Of a stretch of DNA of 8,969 nt, positions 6,791-8,969 are shown in pieces. Every line of letters begins with the position of its first letter. Position 1 is the stretch's first letter. A model generated the notes under the pieces. That model searched no databases and was not told where the DNA came from. It saw nothing but the letters and a program-made list of their open reading frames with translations. Both the position numbers and the translations under genes were made by a program. The stretch covers positions 1 to 8,969 of the forward strand of contig JAKSRN010000067.1 of assembly GCA_024403585.1 (NCBI GenBank), read 5' to 3'. The stretch is from Lachnospiraceae bacterium (GTDB lineage Bacteria; Bacillota; Clostridia; Lachnospirales; Lachnospiraceae).

Positions 6791-6819
6791 ATTATAACAC
6801 AAAAAAAGAGTTGCCGCAA
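6791..6819 (-). promoter_or_regulatory. Predicted promoter of the lipoprotein gene, overlapping a terminator
   Basis: Minus strand: perfect -10 TATAAT (6791-6796), a 17-nt spacer that contains the terminator U-run, and -35 TTGCGG (6814-6819, matching only TTG). The -35 occupies the loop and inner stem of the rpmF terminator. A start near 6784 gives a leader of about 55 nt. The strong -10 makes it credible despite the weak -35. Confidence 0.5.
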
Positions 6820-6830
6820 GGCAACTCTTT
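6798..6830 (-). terminator. Intrinsic terminator after rpmF
   Basis: A perfect 11-bp stem AAAGAGTTGCC/GGCAACTCTTT (6805-6815 with 6820-6830) with a 4-nt loop is followed on the minus strand by an uninterrupted T-run and then GTG. The stem begins about 23 nt after the rpmF stop. The A-rich other flank may let it act in both directions. It should end most yceD-rpmF transcripts. Confidence 0.9.
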
Positions 6831-6852
6831 CTTTGTTTCAATTCACTAATAA

Positions 6853-7035
6853 TTAGTCAGCAATCTCAAGAACCTGTTTTTTGTTGTAAGTTCCACAAGC
6901 TTTGCAAACTCTGTGTGGCATCATAAGCTCGCCGCATTTGCTGCATTTTACAAGATTTGGAGCGGACATTTTCCAGTTAGCTCTTCTTTTATCTCTTCTA
7001 GCTTTTGATGATTTATTTTTTGGACAGATGGACAT
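6853..7035 (-). CDS. rpmF: 50S ribosomal protein bL32
   Basis: The product is 60 residues, the normal length. bL32 is a late-assembling protein of the large ribosomal subunit. The basic N-terminus (MSICPKNKSSKARRDKRRANW) and a zinc ribbon with C31, C34, C44 and C47 identify it. It is the zinc-containing (C+) form, not the cysteine-free paralogue some bacteria make in zinc starvation. It begins 2 nt after the yceD stop with an ideal AAGGAGGT six nt from the ATG, and ends at a strong terminator. The yceD-rpmF pairing is conserved across bacteria. Confidence 0.98.
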   Translation of the reverse strand: MSICPKNKSSKARRDKRRANWKMSAPNLVKCSKCGELMMPHRVCKACGTYNKKQVLEIAD

Positions 7036-7037
7036 CT

Positions 7038-7565
7038 TTATACCTCCTTAAATTTACTGAATATATCCTGTATTGCAGCCATTCTAGGGTCCTTTGGCTC
7101 CTGATCACAATTACATGTTGTATTGTTCAGGTTTGCACCACAGTGGCTGCAGATTCCTTTACAGTCCTCTTTACACAGCACCCGAATAGGCCAATTGACC
7201 AGAATCTCATTATAGAGCAGAATCTCCGGATCCAGCTGTTCTCCGACGAAAAAGCACTTTTCCTCAAGAACCTCTTCCAGCTCCTCCTCCGAAAGCTTCA
7301 TATCAGCGGTACGCTCCAGCTCCAATGGCATAGAGTATCGAACCAGCTGCAGACATCTTCCGCACGGGATCTCAAAGGTAAGTTCTGTAGTACCGGTGAT
7401 GCCGACTTCTTTATTCCCCAGATTGACGATTCTCAGCTGCAGAGGTTGCTTCTCCACCACTTTAAATCTTCCCATCCGGAAGTTAATCTCATTCAGCTCC
7501 GGTTCAACGGAACACTCTAATGTTTTTCCATCTTCTAACAACAGTTTTGCAAGATTCAGCAACAT
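7038..7565 (-). CDS. yceD: YceD/DUF177 family protein, 23S rRNA accumulation
   Basis: This 175-residue protein belongs to the DUF177 (YceD) family, whose members are linked to 23S rRNA accumulation or processing and are usually cotranscribed with rpmF. The sequence shows the central CGRC (68-71) and the C-terminal cysteine cluster C131, C135, C139, C142, C151 and C153 (CKEDCKGICSHCGANLN), followed by DPRMAAIQDI (159-168). The cysteines suggest zinc binding. An acidic helix (about 91-103) lies between. The start ATG follows GGAG at seven nt and sits only about 20 nt below the predicted transcription start. Together with rpmF it forms a compact ribosome-assembly operon with a strong promoter and terminator. 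Confidence 0.93.
   Translation of the reverse strand: MLLNLAKLLLEDGKTLECSVEPELNEINFRMGRFKVVEKQPLQLRIVNLGNKEVGITGTTELTFEIPCGRCLQLVRYSMPLELERTADMKLSEEELEEVLEEKCFFVGEQLDPEILLYNEILVNWPIRVLCKEDCKGICSHCGANLNNTTCNCDQEPKDPRMAAIQDIFSKFKEV
7042..7049 (-). promoter_or_regulatory. rpmF ribosome binding site formed by yceD codons
   Basis: AAGGAGGT, a near-perfect anti-16S match, lies six nt before the rpmF ATG and is read in the upstream gene as the Lys-Glu-Val codons just before the yceD stop. Ribosomes ending yceD therefore clear and deliver to this site, implying translational coupling. Confidence 0.85.
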
Positions 7566-7591
7566 AATAGTTCTCCAATCACACTCCTACA

Positions 7592-7620
7592 AGTATAGCG
7601 AGCAGGTAAATGTTTGTCAA
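7592..7620 (-). promoter_or_regulatory. Strong predicted sigma-A promoter of yceD-rpmF
   Basis: Minus strand: consensus -35 TTGACA (7615-7620), a 17-nt spacer, and -10 TATACT (7592-7597, five of six). Transcription would start near 7585, leaving a leader of about 20 nt with the GGAG site. It lies just after the ackA terminator, so yceD-rpmF is independent of ackA. Two direct copies of TAAATGTTT flank the -35. Confidence 0.8.
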
Positions 7621-7633
7621 GTAATAAATGTTT
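7607..7633 (+). repeat. Direct repeats around the yceD -35 box
   Basis: TAAATGTTT occurs at 7607-7615 and 7625-7633, 18 bp apart, each embedded in a near-palindromic TAAA-TG-TTTR context. One copy touches the -35 hexamer and the other lies upstream of it. They could be operator half-sites or just AT-rich upstream DNA; no regulator is recognised. Confidence 0.35.
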
Positions 7634-7641
7634 ACAAATAG

Positions 7642-7682
7642 AAAAAAAATATGGGCCACATCACAAGAATATGATGTGGCCC
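7642..7682 (-). terminator. Intrinsic terminator of ackA
   Basis: A perfect 11-bp stem GGGCCACATCA/TGATGTGGCCC (7653-7663 with 7672-7682) and 8-nt loop are followed on the minus strand by ATA and a run of eight T. It lies about 75 nt beyond the ackA stop. The interval 7683-7756 has only a small CAGATG/CATCTG stem and no gene. Confidence 0.92.
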
Positions 7683-7756
7683 GAATCATTCAACTAGATC
7701 AATACCTGACCTGCATTCTGATCACAGATGATGCATCTGCGACTGAAAAGGATGCA

Positions 7757-8950
7757 TTATTTTGCCAGAGCAACAGTCTCACGGCAGATAGCAAGCTCCT
7801 CGTTTGTAGGGATAACACAAACAGCAACTTTAGAATCATCAGTAGAGATCTTCACATTGTCACCGCGAAGTTTGTTCTTCTCAGCGTCAAGAGTGATTCC
7901 AAGGTATGTAAGGTTCTCAAGAATAGCCTCACGTACGTTTGCAGCGTTCTCGCCGATACCAGCTGTGAATGCGATTGCATCAACGCCGTTCAGAGCAGCT
8001 ACGTAAGCACCAACTGTTTTAACTACATTGTAGCAGAATACATCAAGAGCGATCTGAGCTTTCTTGTTGCCTGCTGCAGCAGCCTCATCCAGATCACGGA
8101 AGTCGCTGGAAAGTCCGCCGGAAAGTCCGAATACACCGGATTTTTTGTTCATAACGTTCATTGTCTCAGCAAGAGTCATGCCACGTTTGTTGGCAACGAA
8201 CTCGATGATTGCTGGGTCGATGTCACCACAACGTGTTCCCATTACCAGACCAGCCAGTGGAGTAAGACCCATGGATGTATCTACACATTTGCCGTTGTTT
8301 ACAGCAGAGATGGAAGCACCGTTTCCAAGGTGGCAAACGATGATCTTGGAGTTGTTGATATCCATTCCAAGGAAGGCTGCGATCTCTTTGGATACGAAGC
8401 TGTGGGATGTTCCGTGGAAGCCGTATCTTCTTACTTTATCTTCCTCATAGTACTCGTATGGAAGACCATACATATAAGCTTTCTCAGGCATTGTCTGATG
8501 GAAAGCTGTATCGAATACTGCAACGTTTGGAAGACCTGGCATCAGCTCTGTAGAAACGTTGATACCGATCAGGTTTGCAGGGTTATGCAGAGGTGCAAGA
8601 TCTGTACACTCCTGGATAGCTGCGATAACTTCGTCATTGATCAGAACGGAGCTAGCGAATTTCTCTCCACCATGTACTACACGATGTCCAACTGCCTCAA
8701 TCTCTTTCAGGGAAGCAACAGCGCCTGTTTTCTCGTTTGTCAGAGCATCCAGAACCATCTGAATAGCCTCTTTATGTGTTGGCATTGGAGCCTCTGTGAT
8801 CTCTTTGTCAAGACCAGCTTTCTGGTATACAAGTCTTCCGTCGATTCCGATACGCTCGCAAAGACCCTTTGCCAGTACTGCCTCAGAATCAGAGTCGATC
8901 AGCTGATATTTCAGAGATGAGCTTCCGCAGTTGATTACTAAAACTTTCAT
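7757..8950 (-). CDS. ackA: Acetate kinase
   Basis: This 397-residue protein is a complete acetate kinase. It interconverts acetyl phosphate plus ADP and acetate plus ATP, the energy-yielding last step of acetate fermentation, in the cytoplasm. It has the ASKHA fold. Visible motifs are NCGSSSLKYQ (7-16), GHRVVHGG (88-95, with substrate-binding R90), catalytic-region D147 in VFDTAFH, GFHGTSH (177-183, H179), HLGNGASI (207-214), MGTRCGDIDP (237-246, with catalytic R240), FTAGIGENA, and the C-terminal TNEE with E384. Positions are close to those of the Methanosarcina enzyme. GGAGG lies 10 nt before the ATG, just inside the window edge. Its usual partner pta would lie upstream, outside the window. 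It ends at its own terminator, separating it from yceD. Confidence 0.98.
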   Translation of the reverse strand: MKVLVINCGSSSLKYQLIDSDSEAVLAKGLCERIGIDGRLVYQKAGLDKEITEAPMPTHKEAIQMVLDALTNEKTGAVASLKEIEAVGHRVVHGGEKFASSVLINDEVIAAIQECTDLAPLHNPANLIGINVSTELMPGLPNVAVFDTAFHQTMPEKAYMYGLPYEYYEEDKVRRYGFHGTSHSFVSKEIAAFLGMDINNSKIIVCHLGNGASISAVNNGKCVDTSMGLTPLAGLVMGTRCGDIDPAIIEFVANKRGMTLAETMNVMNKKSGVFGLSGGLSSDFRDLDEAAAAGNKKAQIALDVFCYNVVKTVGAYVAALNGVDAIAFTAGIGENAANVREAILENLTYLGITLDAEKNKLRGDNVKISTDDSKVAVCVIPTNEELAICRETVALAK

Positions 8951-8969
8951 CGAATAAATTCCTCCAAAT

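Noticed and set aside
7725..7739. CAGATG/CATCTG mini-hairpin after ackA
   Set aside because: A six-base stem is expected by chance and the true terminator follows close by.
7628..8920. 430-codon plus-strand open frame opposite ackA
   Set aside because: It is antisense to an unmistakable acetate kinase, gives a Cys/Ser-rich unfamiliar protein, begins in the ackA terminator and has no ribosome binding site.
1..8969. CRISPR array, tRNA, rRNA, insertion sequence, or defence genes
   Set aside because: No regularly spaced repeats, clover-leaf or rRNA sequence, transposase or nuclease defence motif was found; the locus is core chromosome.

Overview
This window is a conserved housekeeping locus of a low-to-moderate GC Bacillota, most probably a Lachnospiraceae-type Clostridium relative. 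The evidence is the gene content and order (ackA, yceD/DUF177, rpmF, plsX, rnc, smc), the four-cysteine zinc-ribbon bL32, strong AGGAGG-type ribosome binding sites, and sigma-A-like promoters. Every convincing gene is on the minus strand, so transcription runs from high to low coordinates. The family assignment is inference; no 16S or other marker is present.

Layout in the direction of transcription: ackA (acetate kinase, complete) ends at a strong intrinsic terminator (7642-7682). A near-consensus promoter (TTGACA-17-TATACT, 7592-7620) then drives yceD-rpmF, two tightly coupled genes in which the rpmF Shine-Dalgarno is formed by the last codons of yceD. A textbook terminator follows rpmF. 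Interleaved with it is a second promoter whose -35 lies in the terminator loop and whose -10 is a perfect TATAAT. It would drive a gene for a 287-residue lipoprotein (Ig-like domain, two cell-wall-binding-type repeats, Pro/Ala/Glu tail). A hairpin with a short U run separates this gene from plsX (phosphate acyltransferase). Next comes a 326-bp gap without a convincing conventional gene. Relatives usually carry acpP here; this window does not. After the gap come rnc (RNase III) and smc (chromosome condensation ATPase), 26 nt apart. The last 138 bp after smc contain predicted stem-loops and no recognised gene; ftsY, the usual neighbour, is not visible.

The genes link acetate/ATP metabolism, ribosome assembly (YceD, L32), phospholipid initiation (PlsX), RNA processing (RNase III) and chromosome organisation (SMC).

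The most interesting part is the plsX-rnc gap. It holds a good promoter (TTGAAA-17-TATGAT) whose predicted RNA begins about 10 nt before a 24-position hairpin immediately upstream of rnc. That is the layout expected of an RNase III autoregulatory leader. The same leader contains a 29-codon ORF with its own Shine-Dalgarno, ending one nucleotide before the rnc start codon. Further upstream is a 19-position hairpin whose arms carry AGGAGG and CCTCCT, and one arm is repeated next to the rnc -35 box. These are sequence-based inferences; no wholly new multi-gene system is evident.
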